From Sabethes cyaneus (taxonomy: Eukaryota > Arthropoda > Insecta > Diptera > Culicidae): a stretch of DNA of 64,000 nucleotides. The notes below the pieces were generated by a model, which searched no databases, was not told where the DNA came from, and was given only the letters and a program-made list of their open reading frames with translations. The first letter of the stretch is position 1. Each line of letters opens with the position of its first letter. Where the stretch lies: NCBI RefSeq assembly GCF_943734655.1, contig NC_071355.1, positions 223,943,527-224,007,526 on the forward strand, given 5' to 3'. The position numbers and the translations under genes were made by a program. Of the stretch, positions 48,001 through 59,389 are shown in pieces.

Positions 48001-51000
48001 GATCATCTTAACGGTATTCCACAGTTGCTTCTGGTTCATTTCTGGATTAATTGAATTTATTAGCTCTTTCCAAGATTTACGTTTTTCTCTCCTGATCACT
48101 CTTTTCAGTATTGCTCTAGCCTTCTTAAATTGTATCAAGTTTTCAATTGTTTGATTGTTGTTGAATTCTTTTAGTCGTCTGTTTTTAATTTGCAAAAGGT
48201 TGCTAATTTCATTTGTCCACCATTTTTTAGGTGTCCAGGTTTTAGTTTTTGTGTTTGTATATTTAGCTGATTCTATTTGTTCTTGAAAAATAGGTAAGAT
48301 GTCGTCTGGGGAGTGGATCATGTGTGGCTGTAGTTTGTTCATCCTTTCGATCGCTTGAGATTTATTGATATAGGGCTTTATATATTCAAATTGCCGGGCA
48401 GATTTTTCTATAATCATCTTTATGATTTTATGATTACCCGAAAACTCTTCATCTAATACCGTCCATTCTATTTTTCCTGCTATTGTTGATGATGCATATG
48501 TTAAGTCTATTGCAGAAGGAATTGTATTCGGTGCTTTAATGAGTGTACTAGAACCGTCGTTGAGTAGTACTAAATCGGTATTTTCTACTAAATGTTCTAT
48601 TAACTCTCCTCTTGGACAAGTTGGATGTAAAGGATTCCACATTCTATTATGAGCATTAAAGTCTCCCGCTAGCATACAAGGTTTGTTAAGTTTTTCAATT
48701 GTATCTAGAATTGTTTTAAATGATTGTTTAATGTCATTATTGTTGATAGGATAGGGGGGAATGTATATAGAAAAAATGACCATGTTGGGCGTAGTATTAA
48801 GCGTTTCAATCGCTATGACCTCTATTGGATGTAAGTTTTGTAATTGTATTTTCTGGATTATTATTTCATTTTTGATTAAAAATCCAACTCCACCATAGCC
48901 TCTTGTTCTTGTTTCAGTCAATAATTGATACCCTTTGAAATTGAAAGATTCTCCGGGTTTGAGCCATATTTCACTGAATATTGCTATGTCGACGTCTTCC
49001 CTGTTTACAAATTCTATGATAATTTCTCGTGTATCTGTTGGTCTGATACTGGTTACGTTATTTTGTATTATTGTAAGCTTCCTGGTTTTTGGATCCATGT
49101 AGAACTAAATTGTTAAGATAAACTTTATATAATTAGGGATGACTTCTCTCTTTTTTTTGTTAATTATATATTTTTTTAATTTTTTTTTTGTTTTTTGTTA
49201 ATTTTATATATTTTTTTTAATTTTTTGGTTTTTGTAGACTTGATAATTTTAGTTTATAAGAATAAAAAAATTAATGATTTAGGTTGTATTGTATTGCTTT
49301 CTTACTAGCGATTGATTGAGTCTCGTAAAGAGTTCAAATCATCACTTAATCCGACGAGTAATAAATCTTGATCTATTGTTTCTGATTTATTTATGTTCTG
49401 AATTATTTTGTTTTGTATTGTTTCAATTTGCTCGAATATACGATTATGTTTGATTTTTTCTTTGTATTCAGTTTCAAAATTTTTAGTAATTTCCTTTATT
49501 TCGTTTCTATTGAAATCAATTTTGTTTATTTCTTGTGATCTATCTTCAATGTTGTTGTTTCTGTTATTATGTTCGAACTCACAGTTTTTTTCGTTATTGT
49601 TAGGAAGTGATGGGAAATCTCTAATTAAATTGAATCTGTTTTGTACCGGTGTGGTGATTTTAGGAAATTTTCGCGATGCTTCAAAATACGATGTTTTATT
49701 GTACGCCATGTCTTCTCTGATTTTATTTTGACGGTCTCTCTCTGGACAATTTTTGTCAGATGCTTTGTGCTCACCATTACAGTTTACACATTTCGAAATA
49801 TTAGATTTACACATTTTTTCTTCGTGTTCTAACCCGCAGTTGCAACATCTTACTTCTCGCGCCTTACAGAAAATATCTCTATGGCCATACCGCCAACATT
49901 TACGACACACTCTTAAGGGAAATATGTACGGTTCACAGTTCGCGTTGATACCATATATAGATATTGATTTTGGGAGATATTGTCCTTTCGCAAAGATTTT
50001 TATCGAGTATGTTGGTGAGAAAGAGTTTTCTGCCACTCTTCGTGAGATACGCTCTACTTTATAAATGTTGATGTTACCACTTTCTAGGTTTTCCAATATC
50101 TCTTGGTCAGATAGTGAGGGTGGGACGTTACCCACCACTCCTATTGTTTCCTTGAACCTTGTAGGTACGAACACTGTGTATCCATATTGCTCAGTAAGTA
50201 TTTTCGAATTGATTAATAATTCTGCCTCTTTCGGTTTCTCGAATTCGATTTGGAATCGACCTCTACCAACGGATTTCATCTGTTTATAGTTTTTTATACC
50301 GATATTAATTAACATTTTTGCCACCTCCATAGGATGTGGCAATTTCTCTTTAACTCTTTCAGAATCGTTTACATCGATTATGTTTTTCTTTTCTAGGATA
50401 AATGTTTTATAAATTGTGTTCTTAACCCACTCGTCGTTGGAAATATCATCTGTTTTATTTTTCTGTGATTTCTTCATCTTTGGATTCATCATTGTCGGTT
50501 CATTCTGTGTACTTTTCTTACTATTGTCATTCTTACGTTTCTGTTGCTCTGCAACTGGAATAGCACTCATCTTACTTTTCTTATTTTGTTTACTTTCAGC
50601 TTCCATTTCATCCGAATCGATTTTTTTCTTATTGGTTATCTTTCTTCTCTCTCTAGGATCGTCTCGTCCTCTTCCGTCCTCTTCATCGACGTCCATTTTT
50701 CACCCTACACAACTGCGCAATAACTCTTCTCGCTATCAAAACTATTTTTTCTTTAACTTTACCCAACAAAATTAATAGAATGGAGTTTATAAAATACTAG
50801 TCAAATGAAATTTTATCTCTTAACACTATATATCCACTTTTCTTTAGTAAAAATCACTTATAAAAAAATTTCGATCCGAATCCACAAGCCTGATGGTTAA
50901 AATCCAACGTTGCCTCTTCGAGAGTCGATCGGCGAATGCGCCTTAGAACATTTATATAATGTAATAGTGGGATGCGTTACTTTCATCCACTTATCAGAAT

Positions 51001-51604
51001 GAATAAGTATAGTTCGATTTCCTGAGTGTTTTTCGAATATCATGTATTATTTCCTATGGGGATTGATAAGATAAGCGTGTTTGTGCGCCATCAGGTTTGA
51101 AATCCCTAGTGTATGAATGCCCAACGTTATGGCAATTCGCACTAACAAAGCGTAGTATTAAAAATTTGCTGCAGTCAAATGATAGTGAACGTTTGAAAGT
51201 AAAACTTGAAACAGTTTATGAGTAAACATCAATAATTAAGTTTTGTTTCTCTCTACTTTTAGCCGCCCCGGTCGTCGAAGAAGCATTGAAAGAAGCTCCC
51301 GAAAAAAGCCACTTCATCGCAGTGGAAATAGATCGTCCCTTGTATGTATCCTAATGTTGCAAAGTCATGCATGAGTGATGACATCATCAATAGCAACATG
51401 GCAAGCGTTTAACGACATAACCATTCATTATTCTTGTGTTCATTTTTCAGCTGGAAAGATCTCAACAATCCGTACCGCAAAGACTCTCGGACTAACTTAG
51501 TGTTTCTTCCGACACTACTCCGCTGGAAATCTCCACAACGTTTGGATGGGGAGCGAGTCTCAAATAAGGATCTCGTAGAAATGCTGCTTTCTGATGAGGA
51601 CTAG
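45028..51604 (+). CDS. TXNDC17: thioredoxin domain-containing protein 17 (TRP14) homolog
   Basis: Three exons, 45028-45172, 51263-51341 and 51451-51604, give 378 bp and 125 aa, near the family length (about 123). TRP14 is a small cytosolic disulfide reductase fed by thioredoxin reductase; it reduces cystine and peptide disulfides. The active site is WCPYC (C43/C46); vertebrate members have WCPDC. Downstream, FWKDLNNPYRKD and FLPTLLRWKSPQRL (cis-Pro loop) are diagnostic, and the protein ends VEMLLSDED. An in-frame ATG at 45004 would add eight residues, but the family starts at the one chosen. Intron 1 (6.09 kb) holds an antisense non-LTR retrotransposon starting only about 46 bp after the donor. 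Intron 2 is 109 bp with donor GTATGT. AATAAA lies at 51623-51628. Confidence 0.92.
45450..47093 (-). pseudogene. non-LTR ORF2, 3' part: RT thumb, RNase H, C-terminal zinc motif
   Basis: 547-codon frame that continues ORF2 in a different frame. It begins with the RT thumb region, then an RNase H domain with its acidic residues visible in IFTDGS, MSAEIIAIIKGI, AIFTDSKSA and GNERADEAA. Near the end lies CDKCGGTEDILHLLYNC, the Cys/His motif common after RNase H in I and related clades. The frame is otherwise uninterrupted for 1.6 kb, which argues for a very young break. The apparent ATG at its start is probably not a natural start. Confidence 0.88.
47086..49098 (-). pseudogene. non-LTR ORF2, 5' part: endonuclease and reverse transcriptase
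   Basis: 670-codon frame starting MDPKTRKLTIIQNN. The apurinic-type endonuclease domain (about 1-235) has the usual landmarks: FSEIWL, GYGGVGFLI, LAGDFNAHN, SAIDLTYASS and SGNHK. The RT fingers and palm follow (WRQSKIIPLLKPGK, SYRPLSML, LDLTKAFDNVN, GLPQGCPLSPILFN) with catalytic FADD. The frame stops about 20 residues after FADD, in the middle of the RT domain, and overlaps the next frame by 8 nt. A run of six A (plus-strand T6 at 47108-47113) just upstream is the likely slip point. Confidence 0.9.
49305..50696 (-). CDS. non-LTR ORF1 (gag-like, three CCHC knuckles)
   Basis: 463 aa, intact. The N-terminus is charged and low complexity (DEEDGRGRDDPRERRK). A middle RRM-like nucleic-acid-binding region follows, then three zinc knuckles: CRKCWRYGHRDIFC, CCNCGLEHEEKMC and CVNCNGEHKASDKNC. 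The C-terminal part is Asn/Glu/Lys-rich and probably coiled. Such proteins package the element RNA into a ribonucleoprotein. It begins at ATG 50694-50696, about 240 bp inside the element. The coding DNA is clearly more AT-rich than the host genes. Confidence 0.92.
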   Translation of the reverse strand: MDVDEEDGRGRDDPRERRKITNKKKIDSDEMEAESKQNKKSKMSAIPVAEQQKRKNDNSKKSTQNEPTMMNPKMKKSQKNKTDDISNDEWVKNTIYKTFILEKKNIIDVNDSERVKEKLPHPMEVAKMLINIGIKNYKQMKSVGRGRFQIEFEKPKEAELLINSKILTEQYGYTVFVPTRFKETIGVVGNVPPSLSDQEILENLESGNINIYKVERISRRVAENSFSPTYSIKIFAKGQYLPKSISIYGINANCEPYIFPLRVCRKCWRYGHRDIFCKAREVRCCNCGLEHEEKMCKSNISKCVNCNGEHKASDKNCPERDRQNKIREDMAYNKTSYFEASRKFPKITTPVQNRFNLIRDFPSLPNNNEKNCEFEHNNRNNNIEDRSQEINKIDFNRNEIKEITKNFETEYKEKIKHNRIFEQIETIQNKIIQNINKSETIDQDLLLVGLSDDLNSLRDSINR

Positions 51605-51978
51605 TAAGAGTATCCGGAAAATAATAAATACATGATAGGTATGTCTATAAGACGGAATTAAACATATTCACTATGTGGCATAGTGTAAAAGCCTTTTGAA
51701 TAATAAATGATCACCAAAAGCATCAGTTTATCAATTTGAAAAATTAGTATCACTTTGACAAAATTAGACATCATCAAAAATTCACTCCTTAGTGAGGTAA
51801 GCTAAGAAATCGAAATTTATCAATTATTCAAAACACTTCTATAGGTTGTAGGTTCATATGAACTCGATTGCACCATAACCTTTGAAATTTCAAACAACGA
51901 AAAATTCAAGATTTCTTTTTAATTTATCTACAATATATTTAATAGTACGATTTGCCAAAGTCAAATTCTTCCCCTTGT

Positions 51979-54204
51979 CTAATAGTTGCTCTTATACTTT
52001 TTGATTTCTATCATAATCACATGAATGTTTACCAGCTGAGCCCTGGCGCTAGGCGTTAGCAGTTTATAAAACTTATGGTAATACTGAACTAACTGGGCCA
52101 ACGCAAGCTGTAACAATTGAGACCCAGTTACTAGAGAAGGAAATGATAGGAATACCTCGCGATTCAGATCTTCCAGTGATTTCTTCCAGTTGGCGGAGAA
52201 ACTGGCAACCAGTTGCAATGAACGGCGCTCCTGACGCTTGAATTCTTCTGTCTGTTCTTTCTCCAACATGTGTTCGCAGTCTTTCACATATTGTATGATA
52301 CCACCGAGGTGTGGAGCAAGAATTTCTTCCACATATTCTGCACTGCGTGTGCTCAGCAACTCCCGGAATGCTTCAGCCTCCTTAGAATTATCCCGTGTTC
52401 GTTCCATTAGCACGCCGAGTACAAGATCGTAGTTGTTGATAAGATAAATAAGCTGTTCCTTGCGGGTAGTGAAAATAGCTGCCATTCGTAGCATGAAGCA
52501 TTTGACTTCTTCCTGTAGTTCTAGCAACAGATGACTAACTAGCTCGTTTGGAAAGTTTTCCGATATGCCGACTATTGCGGCAGAAAATTCAGCATAACGT
52601 CTAGTTATCTGGAAATAAGCAATGATTTTTCTTTTGATTATGATAATACTGCAGAAAAAGCTTACGTGGTGTGGGCCCGTCTCTTTGGAGAATTTGGTGG
52701 GATCACATTCTTGAATGCTTTGAATATTCATCCTGAAGACCTGCTCGAATCTTGGCCAAATAACTGCTTGTAGGTTGTCCCAATATCTGAATATTTAAAA
52801 AAAATATGACATTTTTGTATCAGAAATATATCATTTCTATTTACCGATCCAATGCTGGTACACATCGTTTATGACACATCAACTGGTATCGTAGACAAAG
52901 TTGAATGCAAAGAAACAACGCAATTGTGTCGAAACAATCCTGAACATAGGTTTCTAAGGTTTTCTGTCAATCAGAATCTCATTAGTAATCTACTAAAGCA
53001 TGCAATCGTAAAATATTATACTCACTATCAACATCGCCATAGTCTTTCCCATGATTTGATTGAACAGCTCCTGCGCTTGTGGTCCTCGCACAATGAAAAA
53101 CTCTGTCACGAACAAGTATTCTCGACATGCGTTGTCAACTAAAGCATACTGTTCCGAGCGGAACAATGCTTCAAAGGGATAGCGAGTTTTCTGCTGCGCA
53201 TGTGGAACAATGATGGGTGCCTCTAGCTGTTGGTTCAGAACATCCCCTCGATCTCCGATTGAAAATACCGTACTTTTATTCTTCAGGGAACTCGCTTTGG
53301 AAAAAATGCTGCGTGTTACCGTATCTTCCAGACCCATTAGGTCATCCTTTGAAACAGCTTCTTCGAAACGAAGCGCTCCCAGTCTGGTAGAATAACTCTT
53401 GAAGTAGCTGTAGTAAATTTTACCCATCGTATCAATATATTCATTGCAGATTTCCTGCGCTACCATACGCTCATTAGATAAAATAAATTCGAAGAAAAAT
53501 TTATACTTTAGCATCGCATTCTGCGGAATCTGATAGTTGGTCATGGGTTTACGAAATTTGTAGATTTGCTCCATTAAGTACACCCGAAGCTTACTCATTG
53601 CCTTGATTTTCAACTTCTGTAGCACATCATTGACGTCCTGTGATGACTTGGACTCTTTGAAGCTAAGTTCCTTCATAAGACTTAGCTTATGATTTAATTC
53701 GTTTAGATGAGTAAGAAAATCCTTATCCGTTACTGAACTATCCATTATTGTGCTGAAAATTAAAATATAAACTTAGTAAGTTAGGCAAATCGTTGTTGGT
53801 AAATATTAAAATACTAACGAAATCATCTCTTCCGGAACGGCCATATCCTCGATGAACTGTGATAGCTGAGCCCTTATTGATTGACGATTGGTTAGCTGTA
53901 CGGACATCGAAACGGATTTCCTCTGCAGCGTCGTAATTTCAGTGCTAATATTATTCAATGCATCTTGAATGTCCATCAGCATCGATTCCATGCGCTCCAA
54001 AATATTAGAAGTGTTTCCGATTTGGTTGTGCAGATTGGCAATGTTTTGACTCTCCTTGATATAATCCTCGATAGAACGGTTTTCCACTTCCGTAAACTCT
54101 TTTTCGATTTGTGCAGAATACTGCCGCAAGTCTGTTCCGGTTTGAAGGATTTCCTGCACTTCATCGTCTTCTATCTGCTCACCAGGCGGAATGTAATCGG
54201 ACAT
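51979..54204 (-). CDS. Vps52: VPS52, GARP/EARP tethering complex subunit
   Basis: Five exons: 53819-54204, 53026-53752, 52845-52963, 52666-52786 and 51979-52608. They total 1983 bp and 660 aa; all phases agree. VPS52 is the shared core of the GARP and EARP complexes, which tether endosome-derived vesicles at the trans-Golgi and recycling endosomes. The N-terminal coiled coil (about 30-125: AQIEKEFTEVENRSIEDYIK, NILERMESMLMDIQDALNNI) would bundle with VPS51/53/54. Conserved C-terminal blocks are DCFDTIALFLCIQLC, VIWPRFEQVFRMNIQSIQEC, ITRRYAEFSAA, RKEQLIYLINNYDLVLGVLM and LVNIHVIMIEIKKYKSNY. The start is the first ATG (MSDYIPPGEQ); there is none further upstream in frame. It converges on the TXNDC17-like gene (375 bp between stops). 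Confidence 0.95.
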
Positions 54205-54676
54205 GATTTTTGATACTTTTCCGTTTCGTGTTTTACACAAATTTAGATTTTTCCAATAGTATTAAAATTAATTACCATCCACGTAACAAAACAATGTTTT
54301 TGTTTTTTTTTTGATAATGAATGATCAATGATGTCAACAGTATTGGGCGATGTCACATCGAAAAGTCGCAACATCGATATTTCAGCGTCGGTTTTCTGAT
54401 GTTTCGATTCGATATCAGCTCACCGAAAAATCGGTCACATTGATTTTATTTTTTTGGTGCGCTATACCGTGGACCCCCGTTCGTTTGACCATTTTTAATC
54501 TGAACACTTTTTAATTTGAACCCCGCTGGTTTGCACGACGTGCAAATTAAAAATGGTTCAAATGTCATTCTCAACATGACATAATTTGTTTATGCAGACA
54601 ATGCACATAAACACGATTTGTTTGTACTGATCTAGCGTGTTTAATCGGTTTCTCATTTCGTTTTCCTAACGATTAA

Positions 54677-55309
54677 TACCAGAGACAGACATACAATTGT
54701 ACCAGCGTTGTACCTGTACAATTGTATGTCTGTCACCGTGTACAACGATAGAATCACGCAAGCAAAGTGGTACAACGGTGGTTTCTGTACCTACCTCTTT
54801 CACCGTTGTACGAAGTAGAGTGACTATATACAGAGTGGCGCCAAGTCATCCCAAATGTATGCAATGCAGTTTATCCTAGGTTTTTCTTTCTCTTTCCTGC
54901 ATACGCGTTGGATAGGTTGTCTGCTCGATTGGAATGACACTGACAGATAATTATGATTCCAATTTTGACATTGTCGCCACTCTGTATATAGTCACTCTAG
55001 TACGAAGCTACAACTGCTCGATTTTTACTGCGCGCAGCGCCAATGACTGGTAGTTGTGATAACAAAAACTAAGCAGAATTTTAAATTAATTATTATTTTG
55101 CAAGATTTTGGCGAAGATTTAACGCTAAACGCTCGGCATCTTGAAATTTGTGTTTACATTTCGTCAATAGGAACAAAAACCAACGCTTAGACCATGCAAT
55201 TAGAGATTATCGGTGATGAACACAACCACGTACAACATACAGCAGTATGTTTGTCACCCTTCCGTTGTACATGTACAACGCTGGTACAATTGTATGTCTG
55301 TCTAGGGTA
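54677..55309. mobile_element. TA-flanked MITE with AGACAGACATACAATTG ends (middle)
   Basis: The termini are AGACAGACATACAATTGTAC, then CAGCGTTGTAC, with the inverse at 55260-55303; TA dinucleotides flank at 54677-54678 and 55308-55309. The left terminus alone also folds back on itself (54685-54732). It lies inside 54475-55508 and is itself split by the hAT MITE. Confidence 0.8.
54808..55007. mobile_element. hAT-type MITE with 8-bp TSD (innermost)
   Basis: The body 54816-54999 (184 bp) is flanked by perfect GTACGAAG duplications (54808-54815, 55000-55007). Perfect inverted termini TAGAGTGACTATATACAGAG, then TGGCG. It is non-coding and the youngest layer of the nest. Confidence 0.92.
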
Positions 55310-55594
55310 TAAGATAGAATTCCGATCGGAAAATGCAATATTCGCACTTGCAACTGCCAATTAAAACAAACCACCAAAACAATAACAAAGAGCAGGGCAG
55401 CCAGTTCACACAGGTTTCAGCATATTTCGGGTTACCAGTTGTTCAAATTAAAAAGTAACCCCGTTAGTTTGCATGAGGAATCGTTCAAACGAACGGGGGT
55501 CCACTGTAGTCTGTATCCCGCTTAAGCCTATAGTATCGACCTGAAAAGAAATGGGCAAAAAGATAGGCCAAGAAATGCTTAAGAAAAGATTTCT

Positions 55595-56191
55595 AGATAG
55601 AATTAACCAAAGGGCGAATGTCGCAAATGTATAAACAAAACGGTAAACGGGTGAGAGTTATTTTTTGCTGTACAGCACTCGTTCGCTAATTGCACGAATG
55701 ATGTGATGCGATTAGCGAATTTCGTTTTTTAATTGCACGATGGTTGCCAATATTTAGTGTAAAACGTGTTGCGTTATCACTATAAAGAACTCTTCACATG
55801 CATTCACACGTTCGCTAAATTTTGGAAAAAACATTAAAATTTTTACAAACGAACTAAAAGTTTAATGAAAATGTGTTCAATTAGTCAAAGTTTAACCAAA
55901 TTTGCATGAATTTGTTTGTAATGTATCTACGTAATGCAGAGATAGAGACTTTGCATTCGGCATCGCTGCATTTTTGTTTATAGCAACCACCTGGGAAACC
56001 ACGTGCAGTTTGACAGATAACTGCTTTTTAGTTGCACGATCGTGCAGTTAGCGGACGTGCAATTAAAAGACGGTGCGACTAGAGGACGTGCAATTAGCGC
56101 ACGAGTGCTGTATTAGCATTAGGAAAATCAACACTCTCGGTTTGTTCACGCTTGCGACATTCGCCCTTTTGTTAATTCTATGATTCTATCT
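55595..56191. mobile_element. AGATAGAATTAAC foldback MITE, copy C (split)
   Basis: The ends AGATAGAATTAACCAAAGGG and (inverse) CCCTTTTGTTAATTCTAT... match copies A and B. The loop is interrupted after TTATTTTTTGCTG by a TA-flanked element (55671-56112). A short duplication of the terminal TTCTAT occurs at the right end. Confidence 0.85.
55671..56112. mobile_element. nested TA-flanked element with CAGCACTCG ends
   Basis: The body 55673-56110 (438 bp) lies between TA dinucleotides. Inverted termini are CAGCACTCGTTCGCTAATTG / (inverse) CAGCACTCGTGCGCTAATTG. Subterminal CGTGCAATTA / TTGCACGA motifs repeat. Mariner-type MITE without transposase. Confidence 0.88.
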
Positions 56192-56442
56192 TCACTTGAC
56201 AGTCCCAGGTCTTACCCAATGCAGAGTTAAAGTTATTAAGCGTGTAGTACCACTTTTTAACTGTCACATTGACAGCATGCGCAGCGCCAGCATGTTTTGC
56301 ATGTTTTGATAGTTTCTTCGACCGGACAAATAGAACACGCAGAACATCTTAAACTAATAGAAACTTTGCTCTTCATTTTATAATTAAACCGGGCGTATTG
56401 AGGCTGATTTGATTTTACTTAGACAAAGTTTTAGTGATAAAC

Positions 56443-58799
56443 ATGACTATTAGTAATCTGTTGCGGCTCCGTCCAACGTTAACGACTGCAAAATCAGTGC
56501 TAGATGTAATTTATCGATGTTTGTATTATATAACATATTTCTCATGTTTAACCATATTTGCAGGGCCTGATACGACCTTTTTCCAGTCATGCGGCTTTTG
56601 CCGAGCATAAGCAACTGGAAAGGATTCGAAACATCGGTATCTCAGCTCACATTGATAGCGGTAAGACAACGTTGACGGAACGAATATTGTTCTATACCGG
56701 TCGCATAAAAGAAATGCACGAGGTAAAGGGAAAGGACAACGTCGGAGCAACGATGGATTCTATGGAGCTGGAGCGGCAACGTGGTATTACCATCCAATCG
56801 GCAGCCACCTACACAATTTGGAAAGATCATAACATCAACATAATCGATACGCCCGGTCACGTAGATTTTACGGTCGAAGTCGAACGAGCTCTGCGTGTTT
56901 TGGACGGTGCGATACTTGTACTGTGTAGTGTTGGTGGAGTGCAAAGTCAAACATTGACCGTGAATCGACAAATGAAAAGGTAGGTACTGACGCAAAATGT
57001 AACATGTCTCTTTAAATATCAATTCATTTTTCAGGTATAACGTGCCCTGTCTGGCTTTCATAAACAAACTAGATCGCATGGGTGCTAATCCGTATCGTGT
57101 ATTGGGTCAGATGCGGTCTAAATTAAACCATAACGCTGCATTCATTCAGCTCCCCATTGGAGTAGAAAGCAATTGCAAGGGAATCGTCGATTTGGTCAAA
57201 CAGCGGGCTCTCTACTTCGAAGATAACCTGGGACTAACGGTGCGAGAGGACGAAATCCCTCAAGATATGCGAGTGGAATGTGACGAACGACGGCATGAAC
57301 TGATTGAGCATTTATCCAATGTTGACGAGGGTATCGGGGAACTGTTTCTCGAAGAGAAAACTCCCTCGGAGAAGGACATTATGTCTGCCATCCGGCGATC
57401 GGCATTGAAAAGGACCTTCACACCCGTGCTGGTAGGAACAGCATTGAAGAACAAGGGTGTACAACCGTTATTGGATGCTGTTTTGAATTATCTTCCTCAT
57501 CCAGGCGAAGTTGAAAATATTGCGCTGATTGAAAGGAAGGGCGAGGAGCCCCAGAAAGTTATTTTGAATCCAGCTCGAGATGGAAAAGATCCGTTTGTAG
57601 GATTGGCTTTCAAATTGGAGGCAGGACGATTTGGTCAGTTAACATATCTGCGTTGTTACCAAGGTGTTCTGAAAAAGGGTGACAATATATTCAACGTGCG
57701 ATCGGGAAAGAAGGTTCGTTTGGCTCGCTTAGTACGACTTCATTCGAACAATATGGAAGACGTCAACGAAGTTTATGCCGGAGACATATTTGCTCTGTTT
57801 GGTGTTGATTGCGCAAGCGGTGACACATTCGTGACCAATCAAAAACTGGAACTCTCTATGGAGTCCATTTTCGTGCCAGATCCAGTTGTGTCGATGGCAA
57901 TTCAACCAACTAATTCGAAGGATCGTGATAATTTTTCTAAAGCAATCGCACGTTTTACCAAAGAAGATCCGACCTTTCGGTTCGCCTATGACGCTGATGT
58001 CAAAGAGACCTTGGTGTCTGGCATGGGAGAGTTGCATTTGGAAATCTACGCTCAACGAATGGAACGCGAATACAATTGTCCGGTGACACTGGGAAAACCA
58101 AAAGTGGCTTTTCGCGAAACTTTGGTCGCTCCATGTGAGTTTGATTATCTCCACAAAAAGCAGTCGGGCGGCCAAGGGCAATATGCTCGCGTTACAGGCA
58201 TACTGGAACCGCTTCCTCCTCATCAGAATACCGATATCGAATTTTCTGACGAAACAGTTGGAACTAATGTACCGAAGCAATTCGTTCCTGGCGTTGAAAA
58301 AGGTTTTCGGCGAATGGCGGAAAAGGGCCTGCTTTCCGGTCATCGATTATCGGGTATCAAATTCCGACTGCTGGACGGTGCCCATCACATTGTGGATTCC
58401 TCTGAACTAGCCTTTATGCTGGCAGCGCAAGGAGCTATCAAAAGTGTGTTCGAGGAAGGCGGTTGGCAGATTCTGGAGCCGATTATGTTGGTAGAGGTGA
58501 CGGCACCGGACGAGTTTCAAGGTGCAGTGATAGGACAGCTAAACAAGAGGCATGGTATCATCACGGGAACGGAGGGTGCTGAGGGTTGGTTTACGATCTA
58601 CGCCGAAGTTCCGCTGAATGATATGTTCGGCTACGCGGGCGAGCTGCGCTCGAGTACGCAAGGCAAGGGCGAGTTTAGCATGGAGTACAGCCGGTATTCT
58701 CCTTGCAAGCCTGATGTACAGGAAAAATTGATGCAAGAATACCAAGTGTCACAAGGTATTGTGGTGGACAAAAAGCAACAACAGAAGAAGAAGAATTAG
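56443..58799 (+). CDS. GFM1: mitochondrial elongation factor G1
   Basis: Three exons, 56443-56505, 56564-56979 and 57035-58799, give 2244 bp and 747 aa, the usual length. EF-G1 is the GTPase that translocates tRNA and mRNA on the mitochondrial ribosome. The first exon supplies a basic, hydroxylated presequence (MTISNLLRLRPTLTTAKS). G motifs: AHIDSGKTT (P loop, about 49-57), RGITIQSAA, DTPGHVDF and NKLDRM. Domains II-V follow, with domain IV HKKQSGGQGQYARV and domain V AEVPLNDMFGYAGELRSSTQ, then GKGEFSMEYSRY. Introns are 58 and 55 bp with standard sites; all phases agree. The C-terminus is a Lys/Gln tail. Drosophila calls this gene mEFG1/iconoclast. The upstream 240 bp abuts a nested MITE cluster. 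Confidence 0.96.
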
Positions 58800-59389
58800 G
58801 TTAGTGTGTGTCTTGAGGAATTACGCGGGTGCTGATCTGTACATAATGATAATAATAATACAAGTAATAACATTGTACTACATATTAAATGTTGCGACGA
58901 AAGAAAAACTCAATGGTAAATTGAGTGCGAAATAAGAATCAAATTTATACGCATTTCTTGATCCGAAGTTTCCTCTGGAATTTTTGGTCTATTTTTCTGC
59001 ATTTCATTAAAGAAATAATTACTAGAAATCGGATATATTTACAATAGATTTTACAAACTGTCGTTTACACGCTAAAACTAATCTTTTCACATTAATAGTT
59101 ATTTTGAGCAGAGCTCCTGGGCTAATCGTTGCCAATTCCGTGGCCGGCCTCTGTAATCTCCATACTTTTGTGGGGTTGTACCTGCAACTCGTGGATCATG
59201 CGCCTGCGTCCCTCGGCTTTCCGCTAAAATGCACATTTCGTTCGAATACGGCAAGTGCATGTACGTTTTCCGTAACCAACGTTACAGTCCCAGAACCGCC
59301 AAGGTCGACCACTTTATTTAGCACTAGATGATTGCCCGATCTTACTCGGGGCCCCTCTGTCTCTCAGTACATCTGTTATTGTAACGAAA
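58800..59389. other. intergenic, 3' of mitochondrial EF-G1
   Basis: It holds the 3' UTR with an (AAT)n stretch near 58848-58860. No canonical AATAAA is seen; ATTAAA occurs near 58884. No gene beyond that. Confidence 0.4.

Larger units (their letters stand above)
45218..50953 (-). mobile_element. I-clade-like non-LTR retrotransposon with 14-bp TSD
   Basis: An element of about 5.7 kb inserted antisense in intron 1 of the TXNDC17-like gene. A 14-bp target duplication GCCTTAGAACATTT lies at 45218-45231 and 50940-50953. The 3' end carries a poly(A) tail (read as T run 45231-45250), and the 5' end near 50939 appears complete. It has a 5' UTR (50697-50939), ORF1 with three zinc knuckles, a 206-bp spacer, then ORF2 with endonuclease, reverse transcriptase and RNase H. 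RNase H plus a CCHC ORF1 fits the I clade (mosquito MosquI-type elements). The exact duplications and near-intact ORFs suggest a recent insertion; ORF2 has one frame break. Confidence 0.92.
54475..55508. mobile_element. TA-flanked element with TGGACCCCCGTTCGTTTGA ends (outer of three)
   Basis: The body 54477-55506 lies between TA dinucleotides. Inverted termini are CCGTGGACCCCCGTTCGTTT and (inverse) CAGTGGACCCCCGTTCGTTT. Without its nested insert (54677-55309) it is about 400 bp. A fragment of the same family lies at 43669-43878. There is no transposase. Confidence 0.85.
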
